A model generated the notes under the pieces. That model did not search any database and had not been told where the DNA came from. It saw only the letters and a program-made list of their open reading frames with translations. A DNA stretch of 64,000 nucleotides from Takakia lepidozioides (Eukaryota > Streptophyta > Takakiopsida > Takakiales > Takakiaceae). Both the position numbers and the translations under genes were made by a program. The stretch covers positions 73,906,001-73,970,000 of the forward strand of contig CM060733.1 of the NCBI GenBank assembly GCA_030704615.1, given 5' to 3'. The stretch's first letter is position 1. Each line of letters opens with the position of its first letter. Positions 1 to 10,447 of the stretch are shown here, in pieces.

Positions 1-1159
1 CGGGGCTCAATTTCACCGCCTCTTTTATGATGTCGTGTGCTTCCTGCACAGCCTCACGCATGTTGCCTCTCGCCAAGGGGTGGCAGTGGACCCCAACGTG
101 TATGCAAGCTCTAGTCAAGTCCGGGAGCAAATGGATAACGTAATATTGCTTGGCTCTGCACATGGACATGCACGTCGGTGGTTCTTTGCAATGTGCGCAC
201 TTGAAAGTACACGCAGGAGCTTGGCTGGAGACAATGAATGGATGATGGGTTGTGCCAATCCAATCCGTCTCGTTTCTCCGCCCTCCTTTGGAAAGAAAGT
301 GGAAGCAGGCAAGATTGAGGCACCTCAGCTTCCCCGCACAGAGGACGTATCGTACACGAACACCATCAGCCATTTTCGTGCTACTGGTCTTCGTCACACA
401 CCAGGGGTGTCCGTCATGCTTTCGATCCATGTCTGTTAACATCCCTGAGGCTTTGTTTGAGGAAGTAACAGGTGGGAACTCAAAGATGACATTGCCATCA
501 ACTTCGGGAGGCAGATACGTTACCTTCCTGACTGGAAATTTGGCATAGTCGAGAGCAGCCAGCTCGGAGCGAGAACCATCGAGGTGATATTGCCGTAGGA
601 GCTGCACAATGGACCGGGTTGGAGTTATGCTCGAGGGTACATGCGTAGCACCTGCAGAGACGTCCATGTCGGATTTGAATGACCGTGTGGAGGACATGGG
701 GACCTCAATGCACTCATCTTCCTCGTCGAAAATGTCGAATACGTCCACACGAGAAGCTATGGAGGGTCTTGACGGTCCAGGTCGGGAATGATTATCGTTG
801 CATACCTCTCTGTTGGCAGTGGCCGCCAGTCGGTTTCCGGACTCCTTTGTGGATGGTGTGGGCAGCGACTGATTCGGAAAGGGAATGGGCATTCCCACAG
901 CTCGGTACAGGATGGTGTCTGATGGGGATACGTGCCATTCGATTCCGCAACCTCCGTCGTTACCTAGCACGACAATGGTCTCGTCAACCTGTCCAGGAAC
1001 ATCCTTCATTTCTTCTTCCAAATAAATTGTGCCCGGTTTGAGCTTGAATTTGGAACAAAGGTAAGTTTCAGTCACTCTGCAAAGTCCTCCCTCGTTTGGG
1101 ATCCAGGCTCTCCTAAGTTGCGGAGGATAGCAAACTATAGCGTAGGAATTCGGAGCCAT
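1..1159 (-). CDS. MULE-type transposase, copy A, N-terminal part (runs off the window)
   Basis: The minus strand reads open from an ATG at 1,157-1,159 to the window edge, about 386 codons. The start is chosen because three copies share it (here, 22,395 and 47,372), each followed by a CCPP or YPP motif about ten residues in. The visible part holds the N-terminal cysteine/histidine clusters (a CAGKLRC segment, a CAHC segment, then HxGxHCH) but not the DDE core. It is very close to copy C at 45,790-47,372 and more distant from copy B. Family knowledge: MULE transposases often carry such GCM/WRKY-like or SWIM zinc modules for DNA binding. The gene starts just inside the sequence where a retroelement has landed at 1,537, so its palindrome array and partner gene are not seen next to it. 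Confidence 0.75.
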   Translation of the reverse strand, partial: MAPNSYAIVCYPPQLRRAWIPNEGGLCRVTETYLCSKFKLKPGTIYLEEEMKDVPGQVDETIVVLGNDGGCGIEWHVSPSDTILYRAVGMPIPFPNQSLPTPSTKESGNRLAATANREVCNDNHSRPGPSRPSIASRVDVFDIFDEEDECIEVPMSSTRSFKSDMDVSAGATHVPSSITPTRSIVQLLRQYHLDGSRSELAALDYAKFPVRKVTYLPPEVDGNVIFEFPPVTSSNKASGMLTDMDRKHDGHPWCVTKTSSTKMADGVRVRYVLCAGKLRCLNLACFHFLSKGGRRNETDWIGTTHHPFIVSSQAPACTFKCAHCKEPPTCMSMCRAKQYYVIHLLPDLTRACIHVGVHCHPLARGNMREAVQEAHDIIKEAVKLSP

Positions 1160-1536
1160 CGAAGACCGCACAAAGTTGGCAAGTGCGAGGTTCAGTATAG
1201 CGACAGACCAAGGCTCACAGGCACCATGTAAGTGGATCTGCGGAGTCCATCAACGATTGGAAGTTGCACATTGAAGTGGAAAGTATTGTTACAAGCTACA
1301 TGCATGAAGGTGGGAGGTGTGATTCCATAGCCAGTAAGTATGACAATGATGGCCGATTCGGCGACGAAATAACATCTCCTGACAGTTTCTCCTGAGGGTG
1401 GATCCACCAGTATTCTCGGTACAGACATGTTTGCACTGACAAGTGCCAGGACTGTTAGTTAAAACAGTCAGACAACCAAGTTGTGCTCATCAAGACAGGC
1501 CGCAATTGTGTTGTTTCGGAATAATGCAACCCATTG
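1160..1536 (-). promoter_or_regulatory. 5' leader/promoter region of transposase copy A
   Basis: This 377-bp stretch upstream of the copy A start is closely similar to 47,373-47,750 upstream of transposase copy C, so the leader is conserved along with the coding part. The similarity stops exactly where the LTR begins. In copy C the next sequence outward is the palindrome array; in copy A it has been separated or lost. No clear TATA box was seen. Confidence 0.5.
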
Positions 1537-2248
1537 TGTCGCGGCCCTTTGCCTTGAGGGCAGGGAGTCGGGACACAAGAGGGGCTGCCCCTGTGGTGGG
1601 GGCAGTGGCAGCGATAGGTATGGGGGGCTGAAGCACCCTCGAGTGCCCAAAGCACTCAAGGAGGCGGAGGCGCTCACTAGGTGGAGCCCCGCACACTGGG
1701 TTGCGGTGGGGGTGGGGTGGTGGTAGCTTAGCGGGACTTAGTGGGGGTGGCATAGGACTCACCCTGGGGCAGAGACCTCGTGGTGGGAGTCGTGGGGAGT
1801 CTTGGGACTCATCACGGTCCATAGGGGCCGTGGTGGGTGGGCCAAGACTCGCCGCGACTCATCACCGGGAGTCGAGGGTGTTCGTAGTGGTTCGCCATAA
1901 AATGGCATGGTTGTTTGTGAAACCCCCGCGGACAGCTATAGAAGTATATATAGGGAGTAGTAACCCCGAGAACAGTGCAAGCCCGTTGGTGACCAAAAAC
2001 TAGTGAGTAAGCGAGCGAGCCGGAAAGCGACCAAAGAGTGGGGAACTGTTCCGGACTGCCAACTACCAAGGGAATTCCGCTGGTTCCAAATCGTTGGAGG
2101 GTTCTTTGGAGATCAAAGGGGGACCGTTATGCCCCGGTGAGCAGCCGGAGCTCCAAGTTGGCCCGGCGGCCAGGTTGGGAGTTAGGCGCGCGCATCAAGC
2201 GAGTAACTATGACTTGAAGGGGAGCTTACCAAAGTGAGGTGCGCGACA
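1537..2248 (+). repeat. LTR of Ty3 chromovirus (712 bp)
   Basis: It begins TGTCGCGG and ends GCGCGACA, giving 7-bp terminal inverted repeats, and is a diverged copy of the 725-bp LTRs at 9,668 and 15,915. It is followed directly by the primer-binding site and gag. No matching 3' LTR is found downstream, so this is the 5' end of a truncated element. It interrupts the outer flank of transposase copy A. Confidence 0.88.
1945..1952 (+). promoter_or_regulatory. LTR TATA box
   Basis: TATATATA followed by GGGAG lies in the same place in all three LTRs of this family (also 10,087 and 16,334). This is the expected core promoter of the element. Confidence 0.6.
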
Positions 2249-2250
2249 TT

Positions 2251-2262
2251 TGGTATCAGAGC
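2251..2262 (+). other. Primer-binding site (initiator tRNA-Met type)
   Basis: TGGTATCAGAGC, two bases after the LTR end, is the usual plant LTR-retrotransposon primer site complementary to the 3' end of initiator tRNA-Met. Confidence 0.85.
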
Positions 2263-2303
2263 TTAGAGTTCAGTACGCGATCATCCTTGGGATTGGCCTC
2301 ATC

Positions 2304-2897
2304 ATGGGGTCGGGCAAGCCAAAGCGAAAGCGGAACGGCCCAAAAGATGATGATCCTAGTGAGCCCGATGGTGGCGATGTGTCACCGAGGCGGCCGTTTG
2401 AGGAAGCGATGCATGTTTCCGAAAACGAGGCCGCTCAAGAGCGGGAGGAATCTGAGGAGTCGGAGCCTGAGGAATCCCTGAGAGCTCCAACCGACCAACA
2501 GATGCCTCCCATGCCGGCAGCCTTTTGGGAAGGGTTGTTGGCGCAACTTGGCGGGACGTTGAAAGACGTGTTGAAGGTGGCTAATGCCACTTCCACTAAG
2601 GCAAAGTTTAAGGTAAAGCCTAAGGAACCAGGCACCTTCGAGGGTGTCCGAAATTGGAAGGCACTCAACACCTGGCTCTTGGAGCTAGAGCAGTACTTCC
2701 GGGCGACCAAGTTGAGTGACGAGGATCGGGTGGAAGTGGAGGGGCTATGCTCAACAATGGTGGCAGAAACGCCTTCATGACCGAGGTCCAAGCCCGGAAA
2801 CCTTGAACTGGAGTGGGTTCAAGGAATTGATGAAGAGGCAGTTTGTGCCCCTCAACACGTCCTGGCTCGCCCGAGACAAGATGAGGAATTTGAAGCA
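2304..2897 (+). pseudogene. Chromovirus gag, truncated and frameshifted
   Basis: The ATG at 2,304 corresponds to the gag start at 10,448 of the complete element, and the two are nearly identical until 2,897, where similarity ends abruptly. A 14-bp deletion near 2,739 relative to the complete copy (the segment coding for the region before GYAQQWW) shifts the frame. Protease, reverse transcriptase and integrase are all missing. This is a dead 5' fragment. Confidence 0.85.
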
Positions 2898-4500
2898 CAT
2901 ATCATTTGTAAAGACAAGATTACCCAAAACTCAGTATGATCTTGGGCACTAAATCTCCCAAATTTGATTGGCCCCAATGATGTCCTCCCAGTACATTTTT
3001 TAGCCCTCTTAGGTATGGGGTGATCCTGAAATCCATAGCAAGAATTCAAATGGACAAACCTGATGGGTCCATGAGAAGTATCCCTCCAAGTTTTACTGAT
3101 ATTTTGGGTGCATAAGTAACCCAAGTATCTCTATAAGTAGCCATTGTAGCTTAGTACCAGGACGTTGGTTTCATGGGGCAAAGAATTTGAACACACCTGA
3201 AGTCTACATTGGCCTGACATCATGCCTTTGGCACTTCAACTTGTCTAGTGGAAATCATTTGTGATTGTGCCTTGGCTGACCCCTGCATTGTCCAACTTCC
3301 CTGTCTTGACAGACATACCCTATCTCTTCGTGATTTTACCAAAAACATACATAATTAGAATCATGGTCATTGTGAAGAACTATAACTCACAGACGGAGAA
3401 GGTGTTCGTAGTGTAGATGATGGGCATTTTTGTCCTGCGACATGAGCATGGGCATGTTCTCCGCGGCTTGCTGTGGCATCCGCTGACGACGCACTCGCCT
3501 CGCACTGGCGTGGGAGGAGTGGATCGTCCTCATCGTCCTCAGAAGAGCCCTCATGCAGAATCGTAGTCTTCATCGTCTTCAGTCTGGCACTTTGCCTTGC
3601 AGGACCTTGATCCCTACCTTTTTCCTTCGGAGCGCGTGGCTTGCGAGGGCGATTCGCTCCCGCAAGCCTGCACAAACACCTCCATGATCTCCCTCTCAAA
3701 CAATCACAAACAAATGTAAGCATACATACCCTAATACTCTTAAGCCTACGCTAAACCACATCCGCACCCTACCAGGACGTAATGCCTGCCCACGAATGAC
3801 GGCAGACATCTCCCGCCTAATGACACACCCTCCTCAAACCTAATCGTCACTCACTGCATGTTGTTTGCCTCTCTGTTTGTACAAGTCGCAGTTTGGTCCC
3901 AGAATGAGGGATTTAGTTTGGGAACTCTGTTCAAAGCTGAATGCAAAAGGTAAGGATGGGGTAGAATGTAGATATAGATAATGGGCTCTTTATCACTGAT
4001 TGACAGACCTGAATTGTCTCTGAAAGCAATCAGAATGGAGGGCCTTGTTTGGGAAGAGAGAATGACGAAACAGGGAATGTGGGGCATCCTTGAGATATCA
4101 AATCACAAATTCTGTATCTGGTTCTACTGGATGTGTTGCCTTGGTGTAATTGCACAGCATGTAGGAAGGGTGCAATGTTCTACATGATACCCAAGGAATA
4201 TTTTGTCATGCAAGGGTGAGAAAAGAAATCTGGAGAGCTGCACAGAAAAAGGAAGAACGAAGGGATAACCAGTTGTAAGCTGAGAGATAAAAATGGAGAA
4301 GCTTCCCAGTCCCATCCATGTTTTCTCTTCCGCTCGGCATAGATGAGGGCATCTGGTCTCTGGTCATGAACAGTAAAAGGTCAATGATTGAGGATAGTGA
4401 TTTACTTGTCTTCACTAGGGTGTAGTGGGCTGGGGCAGCAAGCTTCTTTGCACTACGAACCAGATTTAGATTTTTACATAAGGGATTCATGCCCTTCTTT
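2898..4500. other. No recognisable gene
   Basis: This 1.6-kb stretch has only short ORFs. One on - at 3,367-3,723 (118 codons) is rich in Lys, Arg, Ser and acidic residues but matches nothing I know and has no paralogue in the window. No LTR ends, palindrome arrays or tRNA genes were seen. It may be decayed repeat or short host intergenic sequence. Confidence 0.4.
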
Positions 4501-4514
4501 TTTCACACTACAGA

Positions 4515-4817
4515 ATGCGGAGGAAAATCAACAAGCGATTTGTAGAGTGTAGAGATTCAGTTGATTTATTGGAGCGTCCTTCTCATATGCAGATTGGATT
4601 AGCATGGTACCAAAAAGTTCGAGGAGGGGTTTATACGTACAATTTGACTTATAACATGATGGTTGATTTGGATTCCATTATCGCATTAGCATGTTTAAAG
4701 TACAATGTCAAGTCAAACACATATGAACTTGATGTAAATGACCGGAAAGTCTTTGACAATTTTATCAAAAGGCAAATAATTTTTATTATTAATTTATTAG
4801 ATTTTATTCTGTTTTAA
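4515..4817 (+). CDS. Hypothetical 100-residue ORF in AT-rich sequence
   Basis: An ATG-started ORF of 100 codons. Its base composition is more AT-rich than its surroundings and it ends in a hydrophobic tail. I do not recognise it; it has no paralogue in the window and could be a chance ORF or an exon remnant. The following 250 bp (4,818-5,060) is low-complexity A/T-rich sequence with a T run at 5,022. Confidence 0.2.
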   Translation: MRRKINKRFVECRDSVDLLERPSHMQIGLAWYQKVRGGVYTYNLTYNMMVDLDSIIALACLKYNVKSNTYELDVNDRKVFDNFIKRQIIFIINLLDFILF

Positions 4818-5070
4818 ATGAATAAATTTGATATAATATAAAAACATACATATACATATTGGAGGGTATTTTTTAATGATTGGAAATGGGAATATACATA
4901 CATAAGGGGGTACTTTTTAAAAAATTGGAATTTCTTGTATATTTACAAGAGGGGGTTTTATAATCTTCAAAAAGTATGTACAGAAGGGGTATAAAATATC
5001 CAAGGACCCGTATACAAGGGTTTTTTTTTTTTAGGCGGCGAACGCACATGATACGCACAGTTTATAAAGA

Positions 5071-5183
5071 GTGCAAACCCCAAGGACAGAGGTACGTGCC
5101 TTTTTGGGACATGTGGGTTACTATCGCCGCTTTATCCGTCGATATGCCGAGATTGCCTTACCATTGACGCAATTATTGAAACA
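5071..5183 (+). pseudogene. Ty3 reverse transcriptase fragment (connection region)
   Basis: The translation has the Ty3 signature around [12 protein letters not shown], followed by PLTQLLK, which lies just after the palm/thumb in Ty3 polymerases. Only about 38 codons survive. It is closer in form to the element at 29-42 kb (which has FLGQTSYYRRF) than to the chromovirus. It abuts an unrelated transposon tail at 5,235. Confidence 0.7.
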
Positions 5184-5234
5184 TGATGCCGAAAAGGATG
5201 GGCGTAACATTGTCTTGTGCCCGGCAAGCCAAGC

Positions 5235-5640
5235 TCACTGGTCTCCTAGATCCATATTCAGAAGAGTGTACATCTCGTCGGGGCTCAACGCTGGTGCATG
5301 TATGAAGTGATGAGTTGTGGAATTACACCGGAGTCTCTTTATGTACACGTAGTACAGATGCTTGCAAGGGCAGTATGATGCCCCCTTCTTCGCCATGATC
5401 TGGAAGTCGGTGCAATTGCCGGTGCGTAATTCTGAAATGGTGATGGTGTACACCTCATTACGGACAACTAAGCCTGCCGTGGCCATCTGATACACACGCC
5501 TGATGCCTGGTGGGGGCACTTCTGTTGAGCTCTGGATTGTATAGTTCATCCCAAGTGCATTCCCCATCCTTGTCTCGCTCACTTTTGAGGGAGGTCGTCG
5601 TCTCTTCGGTTTCCCCCAACGGTGTGTAGGATGCTTAGAG
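5235..5640 (-). pseudogene. MULE-type transposase C-terminal SWIM fragment
   Basis: The minus strand matches the last ~130 residues of transposase B (25,590-25,981), including the conserved ETR, NALGM and RVY-MATAG segments and the SWIM finger. The SWIM pattern needs C-x-C then C-x-H. Here CPCKH is kept, but the first cysteine of the pair is glycine (TGNC instead of TCNC), so the zinc site is broken. It lies downstream of, and on the same strand as, methyltransferase gene D, and ends at 5,641 against retroelement sequence. Confidence 0.8.
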
Positions 5641-6475
5641 TTGTCACGTATGTTTATTCTTGCTATTCCAAGTAACGGGCGTCTCGACGGGAGAGACAAT
5701 CAAAGCTATAGCTTTGAAGCTATGGCGGAAATAACAGACTACACTCTCGCATTACTACTTACGCAGTGGAACAAGGACGGGCGAACGCAGAGTACCTTTT
5801 CTCTAAACCGATACTTGCAAGCCCCACAGGCTTACAAGCACTTACCCATTTCATTCTACGCCAACCATACTTTTATGCTTTGGCCCTGCAGGCGTTTTCT
5901 TCAGTTGTTGCAACCCAAACTTTCTGTTTGTCTAGAATGAAGAGAGTGAGAGGAATGGAGGATATCAGGGTGAAGAGCACCACAATCTTACAGAAGCAAA
6001 TGATTGCTGCACCACAGGCGGTGCAGCTACTGAAGGAGCTGCGATTGGAAGGATTGCTACGCAAGGATTGGTCCTTGCATCATCGGCAGTTCATGATACA
6101 ATTTCTTCAGAACTTTGAGCCTCGGACAGGAGTTACTCAGGTGAGGGGAGTAGATATAAATTACTCCCCAGTACCTTAGCAATTGTTTTGATTTGCCATC
6201 AGACATGTGGAAGTAGATGAGTACAAGCAAGATTACAGATAGGGAATCTGTTCCAAGAAGGGAGTTTTCTTTAAAACTCAAGGTTTTGCTTGTACCAAAG
6301 CCGAGTACCCAGGGCTTAGGAAGTTGGCCAAATCTTGACGTTCTGTTTGCCATGAAACAGAACCAACAATTTGAGCAGTCCTTCACAGAGGAGATCCTGA
6401 GAGCTTTGAAGGGAGAGGATGTCGCTTGGGCGGAGTTAATGTACAACGGATTGGTGGACGAGATGAAGAGGGGGG
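5641..6475 (+). pseudogene. Retroelement accessory-ORF fragment
   Basis: The plus strand is a broken copy of the ORF found after pol in the element at 29-42 kb (matching about 32,990-33,770 on -) and of the fragment at 26.6-27.6 kb. Shared segments include TDYTLALLL, RVRGMEDIRVKST and AWAELMYNGLVDEM. There are frameshifts near 5,880 and 6,200 and it is cut at both ends. The protein family is unknown to me. Confidence 0.7.
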
Positions 6476-6590
6476 CACTATTTCATGAGCGGCATGAGCA
6501 TGAGCGGAAAAAAAAAAAAGCATGAGCAGACCATTGTGAGTCCACGAAATAGGGTTAGGAGGCACGGAAATAGGGTCATGTGAAGTTGGA
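6475..6590 (+). repeat. CATGAGC-rich short repeat
   Basis: It starts CTATTTCATGAGC, followed by several CATGAGC words, an A run and two GAAATAGGGT words. The reverse complement of a very similar sequence lies at 58,245-58,380, and its first part recurs at 59,500-59,560. In each place it touches a retroelement fragment edge. It is probably the end of a small mobile element. Confidence 0.5.
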
Positions 6591-6689
6591 ATGTGGCACC
6601 AGTGGACTTGAAATGCAACATTTTATTGCAAATTTTTGTGGCAAGCCACGTCTATACAAGTGTGTTCTAACTGTCATAGCCGGAATGGG

Positions 6690-9077
6690 CACTACTCCCC
6701 TCCTACACCCTCCGAGGAACTTGCCCCACCCTTCTTCCTCATCCCCCTCATCCCCCTCATCCTCCGAGCTCTTGATGCATTAGTTCCACTATGCCTCTCA
6801 AAAATCCCGTCCTCTCCTTGGGGGACTGTCCACCTCACACCTCTGGGAATCTTCTGCGTCTTCTCCCCACTTCCTTCCTCAGCAAATCCAAGACAACTAT
6901 CTACGAGCCCGACGGGCTCTAATAGCTGCTGCCTCCTCCCTCATCTTCATTTTCTTGAGCTTGCCTCGTCTAAAAATCTGTTGTACACGACTAGGTTCGG
7001 AACACCTCCTAATGGACACCGAAGCAAGCCGGGCAGCATAAGTAGGAAGGATGTACTCCCTTTTTGGACTAGCATGAAATCCCCCCTGGCAAAAAAGGCA
7101 CGTTCCTCCTGCCCATGACTCCGGTGTAGACGTCCCTCCCGGCAGTACTTGGCATCCTACAGCAAAACAAATCCACTTCAAGAATGTCAATACCAGCACA
7201 ACCAGAAAGGGTTTTCAATGAAATAAGAGAGCGAGGGAGTGCCTCACGAAATCTGGAGGCAACTTACAATGCCACCACTCACTCGTAAACCGGGGGCTCC
7301 TCGGCCTCGATCCCACTTCCTCCCCCTGCTCCTTCTCCGGATTTTTCCTCATCCTCCTAGGATGCCTCTTCCTCTTTTGGCAACGTTCAGGCCGCTGCAA
7401 GTTCCGAGTTGTGGAGGGCAGTATCTGGCTCGAAGGCGAACACATGCCTGTCGGACAAAGTCCCTCCCACATTGAAGCACCTGAGGAACAAAGCGGGCGG
7501 TTAATAGCTTGCGGCATGCAATTGCAATCGGGCCAGGGGACAACTGAGCACGTGAAGGCTTACCCGTGCCGCATGTGAGGTCCAGAATCCGCCCTTGGAC
7601 ATCTGAGCACGTCTCCATGAGGTGTTTGGATGAAAGCAGGCTCCGGGTCCGGCTGTACCCGCCACGGTTTTTCCTGTCTTTGTGTCCTTCGGCATACTAG
7701 AGTGGGGCACATAGTTGTAGAGGACATCGTAGGTAGGTTACACGGTCCACAACGGCATCAACAAGACGACCGTCGTTGCGAATTTGAACGTAGACCCTCT
7801 CTCTTCACAAAGCAATATGCCTCAAACACCAATGTCTGCACATCCAACAAAGAAGGGATCAACTCCAGGGTCTACTTAACATACACCACATATGAAGTGA
7901 ATGCAATAGATTGATAACTTACACTTTGGCCCTCTGTTCGCAACCCCCTGTGTACTGACGCAACCATTTTCAGAGGAGGACCGGGGTGACACTTTTTGTG
8001 TCCCACCTTGCCACCGCATTCTTGTGGTCTTCCCTCTCATGGCAAGGACAACCACACATCCACCGTCATCCAGAAGCATCCCCGCCAGCCCAAACCCGCT
8101 TTTCCAGTAGTCCTCAGTAAACCTGTTCTAGGTGGGCACACCATCCAGGCCCTCCAACACTCCCCATCTGGAATGTCGAGAGAATCATGTCGCAAGCTCT
8201 CTCCACCTCAACCCCCCCCCCCCCCCCCCCCGAGTGCTCTTGCAATTCGTGCTCACAGCCGTGAAAATTCCATCATGGCTTCAAAACCAGGGGTGTCTTT
8301 AGGCTCTGTACCGCCAGCCCTCTTCTTGGCTTCCCCTTCTGCTCCGCCAGAGACTTGTTGTGTGCCACCTTCTTCGCCCTGGAAGCGAGAGCGTCAAGGA
8401 AGCTCTCATTGACGCATTGGATGATGGTTGGAGGTTCTAGCTTTGGCCTGTGCGTAAACGTCACCGCCGAATACCGCCGTGTAGGCTCGCCCTCAAATGC
8501 CAACTTCTTGGCAGAGCCAGTCCCACTCCGAACTGACTTGGGAACCCGGACAACCGGTGACTGGGTAGGAGCAACAGCAGTCGCAGACCTTGAACAAAGT
8601 CGTCATCCGAGTCACTCTCTTGGGTCCCCCTCCTGCGCCTCCTCCGATGCCCCGATGGTTTTCTTCTTTCTTCTTTTTGGTGTTACACACTCACCTGTTT
8701 CCTTGTCCTTTCTTTTGGCCTTACTCTTCTCATGCATGTCTCTCTCTGAATTCCTGCCTGAGCAAGCTCTGCCGCTTTCCTGGAGTTCGCAAGCGCTTTG
8801 CCTCTTTTGCACCCAACGGAGGCAGCGGAGCCCGGTTTCGTTGGAATTCAGCATCCAGCTTCAATTGAAACTCGGATGGGTCGAGCGAGCCGGGCGGAAG
8901 GTCCACGTACCAAGGGCAATCACGCAAATGTTCCAGATGCCACTCCTTCACAATATCGTCAGTGTACATGGAGTCAGCCCCAGGGTTCCTCCATGCCAGG
9001 AAGAATGGTGGCTCAAAAGACAGATGACCTTTCTCCAAAAGGGAGAACTTGCAGTACCTGCATTCATGAAAACACAA
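6690..9077 (-). pseudogene. ParB-methyltransferase gene D, exons 7-10 (decayed)
   Basis: The minus strand matches exons 7-10 of intact gene C. Exon 7 (about 9,077-7,930) keeps EPPFF, CPWY, QCVNESFL and LDD-GCVVVLA. Exon 8 (about 7,840-7,560) keeps the motif-I end LDLTCGTG. Exon 9 (about 7,483-7,300) begins GASMW. Exon 10 (about 7,140-6,690) keeps PTYAARLA and QGEDGIFE. The catalytic-motif position reads as DIPDGE with a 1-base frameshift just before it. Several other frameshifts make it non-coding. A run of C at about 8,214-8,231 interrupts exon 7. The upstream exons lie at 16,850-20,104 beyond an inserted retrotransposon. Confidence 0.82.
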
Positions 9078-9139
9078 TGAGGTCCCTGAAATGCATATTC
9101 GGCACCATTTTCCCAGGTTGGGGCCAGATGTGAGTGGGC

Positions 9140-9667
9140 CTAGAAATGGAAAAATGGCGCCGAATTTCGGTTTTCGGTGACTGCCACCCTAGGGACTTAG
9201 CCATCTTGGGAGCCCTGAACTGGAAATTCGGCCGCCATTTTTCCCCCGGTTTGGCCCGAAGATGGCCAAGTCCCAGAACCGCAATATGGCCTAGAACTGG
9301 AAAAATGGCGCCGAATTTCCAGTTCAGGGCCAGCCACCCTAGGGACTTAGCCCGAAAATGGCTAAGTCCCTGAACGGCAATAGGGCCTAGAACTGGAAAA
9401 TGGCGCCAAATTTTCAGTTCGGGGCCAGCCAGTCTAGGGACTTAGCCCGAAAATGGCTAAGTCCCTGAACGGCAATAGGGCCTAGAACTGGAAAATGGCG
9501 CCGAATTTCCACTTCAGGGCCAGCCACCTAGGGACTTAGCCCGAAAATGGCTAAGTCCCTGAACGATAATAGGGCCTGGAACTGGAAAATGGCGCCGAAT
9601 TTCCAGTTCAGGGCCAGCCAGTCTGGAAAATGGCGCCGAATTTCTAGTTCCGGGCCAGCCAGTCTAG
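9140..9667. repeat. P1 palindrome array in intron 6 of gene D (left part)
   Basis: Tandem units of about 95 bp each hold two different inverted repeats. The first has half-sites CTGGAAAATGGC and GCCGAATTTCCAG. The second has AGGGACTTAGCC and GGCTAAGTCCCT around a 7-bp loop. Unit starts are near 9,289, 9,384, 9,480 and 9,574. The array continues at 16,640 after the retrotransposon, so it was one array before the insertion. Confidence 0.85.
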
Positions 9668-10392
9668 TGTCGCGGCCCTTTGCCTTGAGGGCAGGGGGTC
9701 GGGACACATGAGGGGCTGCCCCTGTGGTGGGGGCAGCGGCAGCGATAGGTATAGGGGGGGCTGAAGCACCCTTGAGTGCCCAAGGCACTCAGGGAAGCAG
9801 AGGCGCTCACTAGGTGGAGCCCCGCACACCGGGTTGCGGTGGGGGTGGCTCCACAAGGGGTGGTGGTAGCTTAGGGACTTAGTGGGGGTGGCATAGGACT
9901 CACCATGGGGGCGGAGACCTCGTGGTGGGAGTCGTGGGGAGTCTTGGGACTCATCACGGTCCATAGGGGCCGTGGTGAGCGGGCCAAGACTCACCGCGAC
10001 TCACCACCGGGAATCGAGGGTCTTCGTGGTGGTTCGCCATAAAATGGCATGGCTGGTTGTGAAACCCCCGCGGACAGCTACAGAAGTATATATAGGGAGT
10101 AGTAACCCCGAGAACGGTGCAAGCCCGTTGGTGACCAAAAACTAGTGAGTAAGCGAGCGAGCCGGAAAGCGACCAAAGAGTGGGGAGCTGTTCCGGACTG
10201 CCATCTACCAAAGGGAATTCCACTAGGCCCAAATAGGTGGAGGGTCTTTTGGGAGAGCGAAGGGGGGACCGTTATGTCCCGGTGAACAGCCGAAGCTCCA
10301 AGTTGGCCCGGTGGCCGGTTGGGAGTAGGCGCGCGCATCAAAGCGAGTAACTATGACTTGAGGGGGAGCTTACCGAAGTGAGGTGCGCGACA
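9668..10392 (+). repeat. 5' LTR (725 bp)
   Basis: Starts TGTCGCGG and ends GCGCGACA; a TATATATA box lies at 10,087-10,094. It matches 15,915-16,639 over its full length. Confidence 0.95.
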
Positions 10393-10394
10393 CT

Positions 10395-10406
10395 TGGTAT
10401 CAGAGC
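10395..10406 (+). other. Primer-binding site (initiator tRNA-Met type)
   Basis: TGGTATCAGAGC lies two bases past the 5' LTR end, the plant-type tRNA-Met primer site. Confidence 0.9.
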
Positions 10407-10447
10407 TTAGAGTTCAGTACGCGATCGTCCTTGGGATTGGCCTCATC

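Noticed and set aside
8355-9080. 241-codon ORF on +
   Set aside because: Antisense to exon 7 of methyltransferase gene D, which aligns well on the minus strand with gene C.
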